From contig NZ_JAQMYP010000010.1 of the NCBI RefSeq assembly GCF_028369295.1, forward strand, positions 62,001 to 126,000: 64,000 nt of DNA, read 5' to 3'. Shown here one piece after another: positions 53,438-61,755 of the stretch. The notes below the pieces were generated by a model. The model searched no databases. It was not told the DNA's origin and was given only the letters and a program-made list of their open reading frames with translations. Each line of letters starts with the position of its first letter. Position 1 is the first letter of the stretch. This DNA is from Streptomyces sp. HD (GTDB taxonomy: Bacteria > Actinomycetota > Actinomycetes > Streptomycetales > Streptomycetaceae). Position numbers and translations under genes: made by a program.

Positions 53438-54361
53438 TTACCCCCGCGTCAGCGACAGCAGGTCACGCGCCGGGCCCACCGGGCGGTGCCCCGTCGGCCA
53501 GACCGCGCGGAGGTCCCGTGCCAGGGAGACGTCGGCGAGCGGGATGCTCACCAGGCGCCGCATCGACAGCTCCTCCCCCACCGCCAGCTCACTCAGCACC
53601 GCCGGCCCCGCCCCACTCACCGCCGCCGCCTTGACCGCCGTGGTCGACGACAGCTCGATCAGCGGCCGGGCCAGCCCGCCCAACGCCGCATCCAGCACCT
53701 GCCGCGTCCCCGACCCCTTCTCCCGCAGGATCAACGGCGTGGCCGCCAGTTCCGACGCCGCCAGCGCCCGCCGCCGACGCGACCAGGCGTGCCCCGGCGC
53801 CGTCACCACGATCAGGTTGTCGTGGGCGATGACCACGGAGTCCAGCCCGGTCGGGGCCGTCAGCCCCTCCACGAACCCCAGATCCGCCTCGTCCGCCAGC
53901 AACCGCTCCGCCACCGCCGCCGAGTTCCCCGCGAGCAACGACACCGCGGTGTCCGGCCGCTGGGCCCGCAGGGCGAGCAGCCACCCCGGCAGCAGATACT
54001 CGGCGATCGTCATGCTCGCCGCCACCCGCAGCCGGGAGTCCCGCCGGTCCCGCAACGCCTGCGCCCCCGCGTCGAACGCCTCCGCCGCCTCCACGATGCG
54101 CCGCGCCCAGTCCGTCACCAGCGCCCCGGCGTCGGTGAGACGCGAGCCCCTGGGCGAGCGGTCCACCAACGCCACCCCGAGCAGCCGTTCCATCGACCGG
54201 ATCCGGCTGCTCGCCGCAGGCTGAGTGATCCCCAGCTCACGCGCCGCCCCACCGAGACTGCCGAGCCTCGCCACCGCCAGCAGCAGCTCCAACGCGCCGA
54301 GATCCGGGACCCGGTGCGCCACGGACCCCCCGCGCAACTGCCCCTCCGCCGCCTCTGTCAT
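53438..54361 (-). CDS. LysR-family regulator
   Basis: The 307-residue protein has an N-terminal HTH (LELLLAVARLGSLGGAAREL, GITQPAASSRIRSMERLLGV) and a LysR effector-binding domain (RVAASMTIAEYLLPGWLLAL, LREKGSGTRQVLDAALGG). It resembles CysL/CbbR-like regulators. It is divergent from a TDT transporter, its likely target. A CATAAAC-N3-GTTTATG palindrome covers its own ATG, consistent with autoregulation. Confidence 0.88.
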   Translation of the reverse strand: MTEAAEGQLRGGSVAHRVPDLGALELLLAVARLGSLGGAARELGITQPAASSRIRSMERLLGVALVDRSPRGSRLTDAGALVTDWARRIVEAAEAFDAGAQALRDRRDSRLRVAASMTIAEYLLPGWLLALRAQRPDTAVSLLAGNSAAVAERLLADEADLGFVEGLTAPTGLDSVVIAHDNLIVVTAPGHAWSRRRRALAASELAATPLILREKGSGTRQVLDAALGGLARPLIELSSTTAVKAAAVSGAGPAVLSELAVGEELSMRRLVSIPLADVSLARDLRAVWPTGHRPVGPARDLLSLTRG

Positions 54362-54375
54362 AAACCCAGTTTATG
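54359..54375. promoter_or_regulatory. Palindrome over the LysR start codon (candidate LysR site)
   Basis: CATAAAC (54359-54365), CCA, GTTTATG (54369-54375): a perfect 7-bp inverted repeat. It overlaps the LysR ATG (54359-54361) and a TAAACT -10-like hexamer on the minus strand, so a bound protein would block its own transcript. It is 57 bases from the divergent transporter ATG. Confidence 0.6.
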
Positions 54376-54431
54376 TCGCCATAGAGGAAGACTCCCTGGC
54401 GGGAGCCGACCTCCGAAGCGACCCTGAGCGC

Positions 54432-55709
54432 ATGGTCACCGCCGTCCGTCACCTCGGACCCATCCGTCGCCTCGGAGCTTTCCGCCACCCCGGATCCAGC
54501 CGTCGCCTCGGGCCTGTCCGCCAGCCCGGATCCAACCCTCACTCGGGACCCGCGAGACTCACCCGTCACCCGCGCCCCCTCCCCCACCTCGCACCCCTCC
54601 GTCACCTCGGCCCCAACTGGTACGCCGCCGTCATGGGCACCGCCGCCGTGGCCACCGCCGGAGCCGCGCTCCCCCTCCGCCTCCCCGGCCTGCGCACCGC
54701 CTGCACGGCCGTCTGGGCACTCTCCCTCGCACTCCTCCTCACCCTGCTCGCCGCCCGTGCCCTGCACTGGACGCACCACCGCGACCAGGCCCGCGCCCAC
54801 CTCCACGACCCGGCCGTGGCGCCCTTCTACGGCTGCCTGTCCATGGCCCTGCTGGCCGTCGGCGGCGGCGCAATGACCGTCGGCCGGGACTGGATCGGGA
54901 CCGGGGCGGCGGTCGCACTCGACGCCGTGCTGTTCGGTGCCGGTACGGCCGTCGGGCTGGCGGCCGCCGTCGCCGTGCCGTACCTCATGGCCGTACGCCA
55001 TCGCATCGAGCCGTCGCAGACCACGCCCATATGGCTGCTGCCCCTCGTCGCGCCGATGGTGTCGGCCGCGCTCGGGCCGCTGCTGGTACCGCATCTGCCG
55101 CCCGGGCAGGCGCGGGAGACGCTGCTGCTCGCCTGCCTCGCGATGTTCGGGCTCAGTCTGCTGGCCACCCTGCTGATGCTGCCGCTGGTCTTCGCCCGGC
55201 TGATCACCGGCGGGCCGCTGCCGCTCGTGCTCACCCCGTCCCTGTTCCTGGTCCTGGGTCCGCTCGGGCAGTCCACCACCGCCGTCGGCATGTTCGCGGA
55301 CGTCGCCCCCGGCGTGGTCCCGGCGCCGTACAGCGGCGGCTTCGGTGTTCTCGCCGTTCTCTACGGGGTGCCCGTGATGGGGTTCGCGCTGCTGTGGTTC
55401 GGGCTGGCCACCGCCCATGTCCTGCGGGCCCGGCGGCACGGGATGGGGTTCGCGATGACCTGGTGGGCGTTCACCTTCCCGGTCGGCACGTGCGTCACCG
55501 GTGCCGCGGCGCTGGCCCGGCACACCGGGCTCGTCGTGTACGACTGGCTCGCCGTCGGGCTTTATGCCGTGCTCGTCGTGGCCTGGGCCGCCGCGGCCGT
55601 CCACACCACCCGCGGGGTGGTCAGCGGTGAGCTGCTCGCAGGGCCCGCGTCAGCGCCCGCGGCGCCTCGGCCAGTGACGGGCCGTACCAGGTCAGGTGCC
55701 GTCCGCTGA
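54432..55709 (+). CDS. TDT-family transporter (SLAC1/TehA-like) with extended N-terminus
   Basis: The 425-residue protein has about 10 hydrophobic helices starting at LGPNWYAAVMGTAAVATAGA (about residue 60), SPSLFLVLGPLGQSTTAVGM-like sequence and FAMTWWAFTFPVGTCVTGAA, the TDT/SLAC1 pattern. It may export sulfite, malate or other anions. The N-terminal 60 residues are His/Arg/Pro-rich with HLGP/RRLG repeats and may be non-native; a later start near LGPNW is possible. The 3' end overlaps the convergent receptor gene by 89 bases. Confidence 0.8.
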   Translation: MVTAVRHLGPIRRLGAFRHPGSSRRLGPVRQPGSNPHSGPARLTRHPRPLPHLAPLRHLGPNWYAAVMGTAAVATAGAALPLRLPGLRTACTAVWALSLALLLTLLAARALHWTHHRDQARAHLHDPAVAPFYGCLSMALLAVGGGAMTVGRDWIGTGAAVALDAVLFGAGTAVGLAAAVAVPYLMAVRHRIEPSQTTPIWLLPLVAPMVSAALGPLLVPHLPPGQARETLLLACLAMFGLSLLATLLMLPLVFARLITGGPLPLVLTPSLFLVLGPLGQSTTAVGMFADVAPGVVPAPYSGGFGVLAVLYGVPVMGFALLWFGLATAHVLRARRHGMGFAMTWWAFTFPVGTCVTGAAALARHTGLVVYDWLAVGLYAVLVVAWAAAAVHTTRGVVSGELLAGPASAPAAPRPVTGRTRSGAVR

Positions 55710-56340
55710 CCAGCGCGCAGGGCACGCCGGGGAACGCCTCCGGGCCGTCGTCGGCCGTGAAGCGGTACGGCTCGTCGGGGAGGACCACGACGTCCGGGGC
55801 CGCCGCCAGCAGTTCGTCCAGGGGGATGCGCGGGTAGCGGTCCTCGTGCGTCGCGTAGAGGTGGTCCACTCCGAGGCGGGCCAGCACGTCGCCCGCGAAG
55901 GTGTCGCGGCCCAGCACCATCCAGGGGCGCCGCCAGATCGGGACCACGGCCGTCGTACGGCGATCCGGGGGCGGCAGCGACGACCAGGTCTCCTCCGCCT
56001 CGTCCAGCCACCGCGGGCGGGCCGTCGCTCCGCAGGCGTCCAGCACACGGGCCAGCTCGCGGAAGGCCTGCGGTACGTCCCGTACCTCCGTCACCAGGAC
56101 CTCGATGCCGGCCGCGCGCAGGACGGCCAGGTCGGGCTCGCGGTTCTCCTCCTCGTTGGCGATCACCAGGTCGGGGGCGAGAGCGAGGATCCTCTCGGTC
56201 TTCGGGTTCTTGGTGCCGCCGATGCGGGTGACGTCCAGGTCGGCCGGGTGGCTGCACCAGTCCGTCGCGCCGACGAGGACACCGGGGGCCGACACCGCCA
56301 CGGCCTCCGTCAGGGACGGCACCAGGGAGACGACGCGCAT
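55621..56340 (-). CDS. BtuF-like helical-backbone metal receptor (no signal peptide)
   Basis: The 239-residue protein reads MRVVSLVPSLTEAVAVSAPG, IGGTKNPKTERILALAPDLV, NEEENREPDLAVLRAAGIEV and PYRFTADDGPEAFPGVP, the BtuF/FhuD-type helical-backbone pattern. It has no lipobox or signal peptide, so it is probably cytosolic and not a classical ABC receptor. Its ATG overlaps the stop of the XRE-cupin gene by one base (TGATG), so they are coupled. Ligand unknown. Confidence 0.85.
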   Translation of the reverse strand: MRVVSLVPSLTEAVAVSAPGVLVGATDWCSHPADLDVTRIGGTKNPKTERILALAPDLVIANEEENREPDLAVLRAAGIEVLVTEVRDVPQAFRELARVLDACGATARPRWLDEAEETWSSLPPPDRRTTAVVPIWRRPWMVLGRDTFAGDVLARLGVDHLYATHEDRYPRIPLDELLAAAPDVVVLPDEPYRFTADDGPEAFPGVPCALVSGRHLTWYGPSLAEAPRALTRALRAAHR

Positions 56341-56909
56341 CAACGCCCCGGCCGGTCCCGGACGGCCTCGATGTGTTCCGCCACCGCGACGACGACCACG
56401 CGGGTGTCCGGCACGGTCGCCCGCCAGCGGTGGCGGACCCCGCCGGTGAGGTACAGGGTGTCGCCGCGGCCCAGACGGTAGGCGCGGCCCTCCGCCTCGA
56501 TCTCCACGGCGCCGTCGGCGACGTACATCAACTGGTCGTTGCGGTACTGGAATTCACGGCCCGCGTCATGGTCGCCGGTGAACTCCGAGGCGTGCATCTG
56601 ATGGTGACCGCGCACCAGTGAACGCACGCGTGGTTCGGGTCCCAACTCGATCCCTTCGGCCCGGACCACGTCGACGCTGCACGCCGGGTCGGCCGCGGCG
56701 AGCAGTTCGACGGCGGTGGTACGCAAGGCGTCGGCAACCTTTTCGAGGGAGCTTCTGCTGGGGCGGGCCCGGTCGTTCTCGACCTGGCTGAGGAAGGGCA
56801 CGGACAGGCCGCTGCGCTCGGCCACGACGGCGAGGGTGAGCTCCAGCGCCCGGCGTCGCCGCCGTACGGCCGCGCCCACTCGGAGAGGCTGTTCTTTGTG
56901 GTCGCCCAT
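56340..56909 (-). CDS. XRE-cupin transcriptional regulator
   Basis: The 189-residue protein has an XRE helix-turn-helix (VGAAVRRRRRALELTLAVVA, LSVPFLSQVENDRARPSRSS) and a C-terminal cupin (MYVADGAVEIEAEGRAYRLG, LTGGVRHRWRATVPDTRV). This HipB/PuuR-like architecture senses small molecules. The ATG at 56909 is used; a longer frame reaches 56969. It is translationally coupled to the receptor. A likely promoter (TGAAAC, 17 bases, TAGGGT) lies near 56995-57030. Confidence 0.9.
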   Translation of the reverse strand: MGDHKEQPLRVGAAVRRRRRALELTLAVVAERSGLSVPFLSQVENDRARPSRSSLEKVADALRTTAVELLAAADPACSVDVVRAEGIELGPEPRVRSLVRGHHQMHASEFTGDHDAGREFQYRNDQLMYVADGAVEIEAEGRAYRLGRGDTLYLTGGVRHRWRATVPDTRVVVVAVAEHIEAVRDRPGR

Positions 56910-57383
56910 CGCTCCGGCTCCCTCCTTCGCTCGTCGGTCCACTGTCCTCGCGCCCGCCGTGCGGCGCACACCTTCTGTTGAGTTCCTTGCACCCTACGCA
57001 TGTTCGGCAAACCGTTTCATGCGCCCGTCACATCGACGGCACATCGTGGGGAGTACGACCCATCGGTTCGCGCCAGCGGTCCGCGTCGGCGGATCGGCTC
57101 CCCGGAGGTGCGGGGCGCCCCCGTGCCGCCCTTGACTCCCGCTCAGCGTAGGAGAGCCGCCCCACTGTTCAAGGCGTCGACGGCCTCTGGTGTTCCCCGG
57201 TGTCCCCTCCTCCCCTCCGGGTTGCGGGCCTGGTCACAGGGGTGATCGAGGGCCGCGCGCCCGGTCGTGAACTCGGCGCCCGGCGGGGGGAGTTGGCGGG
57301 GCCGGGTTCAGGTGGTGGGATAGCGCTGCGTGGTTGGCCGGATCCTACTCGTAGGCATGCCCTATGACTATGCGGGCATGCAG
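56910..57383. other. Gene-poor spacer between the XRE-cupin promoter and the betaine operon terminator
   Basis: No convincing gene. The left end holds the XRE-cupin promoter. An inverted repeat GCATGCCC-N11-GGGCATGC (57355-57381) sits near the right end. The rest shows no clear structure. Confidence 0.5.
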
Positions 57384-57440
57384 CGAGGGGTGGGCCAGGC
57401 CGTACGTGAGGGGAAAACGTACGACGCGACCCACCCCTCG
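57384..57440 (-). terminator. Long stem-loop terminator of the glycine-betaine ABC operon
   Basis: CGAGGGGTGGG (57384-57394) pairs with CCCACCCCTCG (57430-57440), a 6/6 internal loop, then CGTACGT (57401-57407) pairs with ACGTACG (57417-57423) around a 9-base loop. It lies 55 bases after the stop of the binding-protein/permease gene. Confidence 0.75.
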
Positions 57441-57494
57441 GGGCGGCGGCCCGGGGCCGTCAGGTCACCCGACCGCCTGGCTCTTGTGCTGCGG

Positions 57495-59309
57495 CTAGCT
57501 CTTCTGCTCCGATCCGGCGACCGGCGCCCACTTGTCCAGCAGACCCGGGTTCTGCTTCAGCCAGGTGCGGACGGCGTCCTGCTCCTTGCCCTTGCCTGCC
57601 TTGGTGATCTGCGACTCCAGGCCGGTGAGCTGCTGCTCGGTCATGGAGAAGTCCTTCAGCCACTTGCCGACCTCGGGGTTGTCCGAGGCGAAGCCCTTGC
57701 GGGCCAGCGTGTGCACGCCGTCGCCCTTGCCCCAGGCGCCCTTGGGGTCCTTGAGCTTCTTCAGGTTGTAGTCGCTGTAGGCCCAGTGCGGCGACCAGAG
57801 GGTGACGACGACCGGCTCCTCCTTGGCGTACGCGCGCTTGAGCTCGGCCAGCATGGCGGGCGTCGAGCCGTCCACGACCTCGTACGTGCCGTCCAGGCCG
57901 TACTCCTTGAGCACCTTGTCCTTGAGCAGGCCCATCATCCCGGCGCTCGGCTCGATGCCGATGATCTTGCCCTTGAACTCGGAGGACTTGCTCTTCAGGT
58001 CCTCCAGGGAGTTCACGTCCTTCATGTACGACGGGACGGTGAGCTCCAGCGAGGTGGGGCCGTACCAGGAGCCCAGGTCGTCCAGCTGGTTCCCGTACTT
58101 CTTCCAGTACTCGGCGTGGGTGGTGGGCAGCCAGGAGTCCGTCTGGAAGTCGATCTGGCCGGTGGCGACGCCCGTGTAGAGGGGGCCCGCGGCGTACTGC
58201 GTGGTGGTGACCTCGAAGCCGCGGCGCTCCAGCAGTTCCTTCCAGAGGAACGTCGAGGCGATGCCCTCGTCCCACGGGATGTACCCGATCTTGATCTCCT
58301 TGCCCTTGCCGACGTTCGTGGCGGAGGCCTCGGCGGTGCCGGAGGAGGGGCCGAAGACACCCAGGCCGCCCGCGACCAGGGCCAGGACGGCCACGCCTGC
58401 GACCGCGACGACGGGGCGCGGGCGGTACTTCCAGACCTTGGTGCCGCCCGCGGCGCGGGCCTTGGCCGCGGCACGGCGGCCGAGCGGGGAGATCTGCTCA
58501 CCGAGCGCGCCGGTGATGCGGTCCAGGTAGATCGCGAGGACGACGATGCCGACGCCCGCCTCGAAGCCGAAGCCGATGTCGAGCTGCCCGATGGCCTCGT
58601 TGACCGCGCCTCCGAGGCCGCCGGTGCCGACCATGCCGGCGATGACGACCATCGACAGGCTCAGCATGATCACCTGGTTGATGCCCGCCATGATGGTCGG
58701 CAGGGCCAGCGGCAGTTGGATGCGCAGGAGCTTGTCGCGCGGCGTGGTGCCGAACGCCTCCGCGGCCTCGACCAGTTCGGCGTCGACCTGCCGGATGCCG
58801 AGCTCGGTCATCCGGACGCCGGGGGCGAGCGCGAAGATCAGGGTGGCGATGACGCCGGCGGCGATGCCCAGGCCGAAGAAGAGGATGGCCGGGATCAGCA
58901 GCACCATCGACGGCATCGTCTGGAGCAGGTCCAGGACGGGCCGTACGGCAGCGCCGACCGTCTTGGAGCGGGCCGCCCAGATGCCCAGCGGGACCGAGAT
59001 CACCAGAGCGATGACGGTGGCGACCAGGACGAGGGCCAGCGTCGACATGGCCTGATCCCACAGATCCAGCGAGTCGATCAGCGCGAACCCGGCGAAGGCG
59101 AGGACACCGCCGGCCAGGCCGCGCAGCCACCAGGCAAGCACGGCGAGCATGCCCGCGAGGAGCATGGGTTCGGGGGCCGTGAGGACGGCGTTGACGCCGT
59201 CGTACATGCCCTCCACGACCGCCTTGATCGCGTCGAAGAGCCAGCCCATGTGGGCGACGAGCCAGTCCACACCGGAGTCGACCCAGTCACCGAGATGCAG
59301 CCTAGGCAC
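57495..59309 (-). CDS. Fused permease/substrate-binding protein of a glycine-betaine ABC transporter
   Basis: The 604-residue protein has an N-terminal ProW-like permease (six helices; VISVPLGIWAARSKTVGAAV, VLDLLQTMPSMVLLIPAIL, EAFGTTPRDKLLRIQLPLAL with the EAA motif, residues 1-280), a linker with one helix, then a ProX/OpuAC-type binding protein from about 320 (KIGYIPWDEGIASTFLWKE, QIDFQTDSWLPTTHAEYWK, VTLWSPHWAYSDYNLKKL). This fusion is known in OpuA systems. It imports glycine betaine or proline betaine for osmoprotection. GTG start overlapping the ATPase stop by 8 bases. Confidence 0.92.
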   Translation of the reverse strand: MPRLHLGDWVDSGVDWLVAHMGWLFDAIKAVVEGMYDGVNAVLTAPEPMLLAGMLAVLAWWLRGLAGGVLAFAGFALIDSLDLWDQAMSTLALVLVATVIALVISVPLGIWAARSKTVGAAVRPVLDLLQTMPSMVLLIPAILFFGLGIAAGVIATLIFALAPGVRMTELGIRQVDAELVEAAEAFGTTPRDKLLRIQLPLALPTIMAGINQVIMLSLSMVVIAGMVGTGGLGGAVNEAIGQLDIGFGFEAGVGIVVLAIYLDRITGALGEQISPLGRRAAAKARAAGGTKVWKYRPRPVVAVAGVAVLALVAGGLGVFGPSSGTAEASATNVGKGKEIKIGYIPWDEGIASTFLWKELLERRGFEVTTTQYAAGPLYTGVATGQIDFQTDSWLPTTHAEYWKKYGNQLDDLGSWYGPTSLELTVPSYMKDVNSLEDLKSKSSEFKGKIIGIEPSAGMMGLLKDKVLKEYGLDGTYEVVDGSTPAMLAELKRAYAKEEPVVVTLWSPHWAYSDYNLKKLKDPKGAWGKGDGVHTLARKGFASDNPEVGKWLKDFSMTEQQLTGLESQITKAGKGKEQDAVRTWLKQNPGLLDKWAPVAGSEQKS

Positions 59310-60378
59310 GGGCGATCACCTTCCCGTCCGGGTTGTCGCAGGGCTCGGGTTCGGCCGTCTCGTCGCCGAGGAAGCCGACCAGCCGCTGCCGCTCCACGAC
59401 TCCGACGACCTTGTTCGCGTCGTCCACGACCGAGACGCGGTGCGGCAGCCGGGCACTGATGGCGCACAGCTCCGTGAACGGCGTCTCGGGGGTCGCGGTC
59501 TCGCAGGCGCAGAGCGGGGCGTCCGCGGTGACGTCGGTGTCCATGAGGGCGCCCGCGGTGAGTACCCGGGAGCGGTCGACGTCCTGGATGAAGGAGGCGA
59601 CGTAGTCGTTTGCCGGGCGCAGGAGGATGTCCTCCGCCGAACCGGTCTGGACGATCCGGCCGTCGCGCATGACGGCGATGCGGTCGCCGAGGCGCATGGC
59701 CTCGTTGAGGTCGTGGGTGATGAAGACGATCGTCTTCTTCAGGGTGCGCTGCAGTTCCAGCAGTTGGTCCTGCATGTCACGGCGGATCAGCGGGTCGAGC
59801 GCGCTGAAGGACTCGTCCATCAGCAGCAGGTCGGCGTCGGTGGCGAGCGCGCGGGCCAGGCCCACGCGCTGCTGCATCCCGCCGGACAGCTCGTCGGGCC
59901 AGGACTTCTCCCAGCCGGCCAGACCGCACAGCTGGAGGGCCTCGGCGGCGCGCTTCTCCCGCTCGGCGCGGGGCACGCCCTGGACGGCGAGGCCGTAGGC
60001 GGCGTTCTCCAGGACGCTGCGGTGCGGGAACAGCGCGAAGTGCTGGAACACCATGCTGATCTTCTTGGCGCGGACCTCACGCAGCTCGCGGTCGCTGATC
60101 GCGGTGAGGTCCTGGCCGTCGAAGCGGACGTGACCCGCGGTCGGCTCCAGGAGCCCGTTGAGCATGCGCAGCAGCGTGGACTTGCCGGATCCCGACAGGC
60201 CCATGACGACGAAGATCTGGCCGGGCTCCACGGTGAAGGAGGCGTCGATCACGGCGGCGGTGATCCCGTCGGCGCGCAGCTCCTCCCGGTCGGCTCCGTC
60301 ACGGAGCCGCGTTACGGCCTCGTCCGGTCGTCTGCCGAACACCTTGTAGAGATGTTCGGCCTCAAGCCTGGATGACAC
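59302..60378 (-). CDS. Glycine-betaine ABC transporter ATPase with CBS domain
   Basis: The 358-residue protein has Walker A GLSGSGKSTLL, the LSGGMQQRVGLARALA signature, Walker B LLLMDESFSALDP and H-loop VFITHDLNEA, then a partial CBS-like C-domain (LMDTDVTADAPLCACETATP, LPHRVSVVDDANKVVGVVER). ProV/OpuAA-type. CBS domains in OpuA sense ionic strength. GTG start at 60378. First gene of the operon. Confidence 0.93.
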   Translation of the reverse strand: MSSRLEAEHLYKVFGRRPDEAVTRLRDGADREELRADGITAAVIDASFTVEPGQIFVVMGLSGSGKSTLLRMLNGLLEPTAGHVRFDGQDLTAISDRELREVRAKKISMVFQHFALFPHRSVLENAAYGLAVQGVPRAEREKRAAEALQLCGLAGWEKSWPDELSGGMQQRVGLARALATDADLLLMDESFSALDPLIRRDMQDQLLELQRTLKKTIVFITHDLNEAMRLGDRIAVMRDGRIVQTGSAEDILLRPANDYVASFIQDVDRSRVLTAGALMDTDVTADAPLCACETATPETPFTELCAISARLPHRVSVVDDANKVVGVVERQRLVGFLGDETAEPEPCDNPDGKVIARA

Positions 60379-60633
60379 GGGTACCTCTTGTCTCGACGGC
60401 AAATGAAGGGAGTGACGGGCGCGGCAGTTGAACATGCAAGCGACGTCACTCCGATCGCGCACCTGCCCGGCTTCTCCAGGCACAAACGCACAAGTGGTCC
60501 AGGCCACAGAAATGGCATACGACGCAACCTGTTGCGCAGCGGAGTGCTCCGCAGGGCCGGTGGCAGTGCGGCGCGGCGGGCCCTCTGTCGTGCCGTACGG
60601 CTTGCTGCGCGGGCCGTGTCAGTGCCGTACGGC
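60379..60633. other. Divergent spacer between the betaine operon and the exonuclease gene
   Basis: The 255 bases hold no convincing gene. They should contain the betaine-operon promoter on the minus strand; a short GCAAC-CT-GTTGC inverted repeat lies near 60518. No good -35/-10 pair can be chosen. Confidence 0.3.
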
Positions 60634-61566
60634 ATGATGCGTGGCGTGACCGGACGACTGATGCTCCTTGACACCGCCTCGCTGTACTTCCGCGCCTATT
60701 TCGGCGTCCCAGACTCCGTGAAGGCCCCGGACGGCACGCCGGTGAACGCCGTGCGCGGACTCCTCGACTTCATCGACCGCCTGGTCAAGGACCACCGCCC
60801 GGACGCGCTGGTGGCCTGCATGGACGCCGACTGGCGGCCTCAGTGGCGGGTCGACCTGATCCCCTCCTACAAGGCGCACCGCGTCGCCGAGGAGCGCGAG
60901 GCGGGGCCGGACGAGGAGGAGGTGCCGGACACGCTGTCGCCGCAGGTGCCGGTCATCGAGGCCGTTCTGGACGCGCTCGGCATCGCACGTGTGGGCGTCG
61001 AGGGATACGAGGCGGACGACGTGATCGGCACGTTCACCGGGCGGGCCGAGGGGCCGGTCGACATCGTCACCGGCGACCGCGACCTCTACCAGCTGGTGGA
61101 CGACGAGCGCGGGGTGCGGGTGCTGTACCCGCTCAAGGGCGTGGGCACCCTCCAGCTCACCGACGAGGCCTGGCTGCGCGAGAAGTACGGCGTCGACGGC
61201 CGTGGGTACGCGGATCTGGCGCTGCTGCGCGGCGACCCGAGCGACGGCCTGCCGGGGGTGCCCGGGATCGGCGAGAAGACGGCCGCGAAGCTGCTGACCG
61301 AGTTCGGCGACCTGGCCGGGATCATGGCGGCGGTCGACGACCCGAAGGCGAAGCTGACGCCGTCGCAGCGCAAGCGGCTGGACGAGTCGCGGCCGTACGT
61401 CGCCGTCGCGCCGAAGGTGGTGCGGGTCGCGGACGACGTGCCGCTGCCGGACGTCGACACCGCGCTGCCGCGCACGCCCCGGGATCCGGCGGGGCTGGAC
61501 GAACTGGCGCTGCGGTGGGGACTGGGCGGTTCGCTGCAGCGGCTGCTGGTGACGCTGGGGGCGTGA
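60634..61566 (+). CDS. 5'-3' exonuclease (Pol I N-domain-like)
   Basis: The 310-residue protein has MLLDTASLYFRAYFG, VACMDADWRPQWRVDLIPSYKAHR-type sequence (positions about 60820-60880), YEADDVIGTFTGRAEGPVDI, VTGDRDLYQLVDDERG and the H3TH motif SDGLPGVPGIGEKTAAKLL, the metal-binding PIN-like nuclease signature. Free-standing 5'-3' exonucleases act on RNA primers and flaps. Starts at 60634, 60637 (ATG) or 60646 (GTG) are all possible. Confidence 0.92.
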   Translation: MMRGVTGRLMLLDTASLYFRAYFGVPDSVKAPDGTPVNAVRGLLDFIDRLVKDHRPDALVACMDADWRPQWRVDLIPSYKAHRVAEEREAGPDEEEVPDTLSPQVPVIEAVLDALGIARVGVEGYEADDVIGTFTGRAEGPVDIVTGDRDLYQLVDDERGVRVLYPLKGVGTLQLTDEAWLREKYGVDGRGYADLALLRGDPSDGLPGVPGIGEKTAAKLLTEFGDLAGIMAAVDDPKAKLTPSQRKRLDESRPYVAVAPKVVRVADDVPLPDVDTALPRTPRDPAGLDELALRWGLGGSLQRLLVTLGA

Positions 61567-61716
61567 CGACGCCGGGGGCGCATCGACACAGGGGCGGTGA
61601 AGCGCGCCCCGAGTGAGTGCATGGGGTTCCTGACGCGGGGAATTCGTTCCCTGTGTGCGCGAAATGCACCCTTTCATGAACGAGTCGTAGCGGCATTCGC
61701 CGGAGGGAGATGCTAA

Positions 61717-61732
61717 CTTAGGTAAACCTAAG
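61717..61732. promoter_or_regulatory. Iron box (DmdR/IdeR type) upstream of the siderophore-interacting protein
   Basis: CTTAGGTAAACCTAAG is a perfect 16-base palindrome matching most of the right part of the DtxR-type box TTAGGTTAGGCTAACCTAA. It lies 24 bases before the ATG at 61756. With iron, DmdR1 should repress the gene. Confidence 0.85.
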
Positions 61733-61755
61733 CTTTGGAACGAGGGAGGCCAGTG

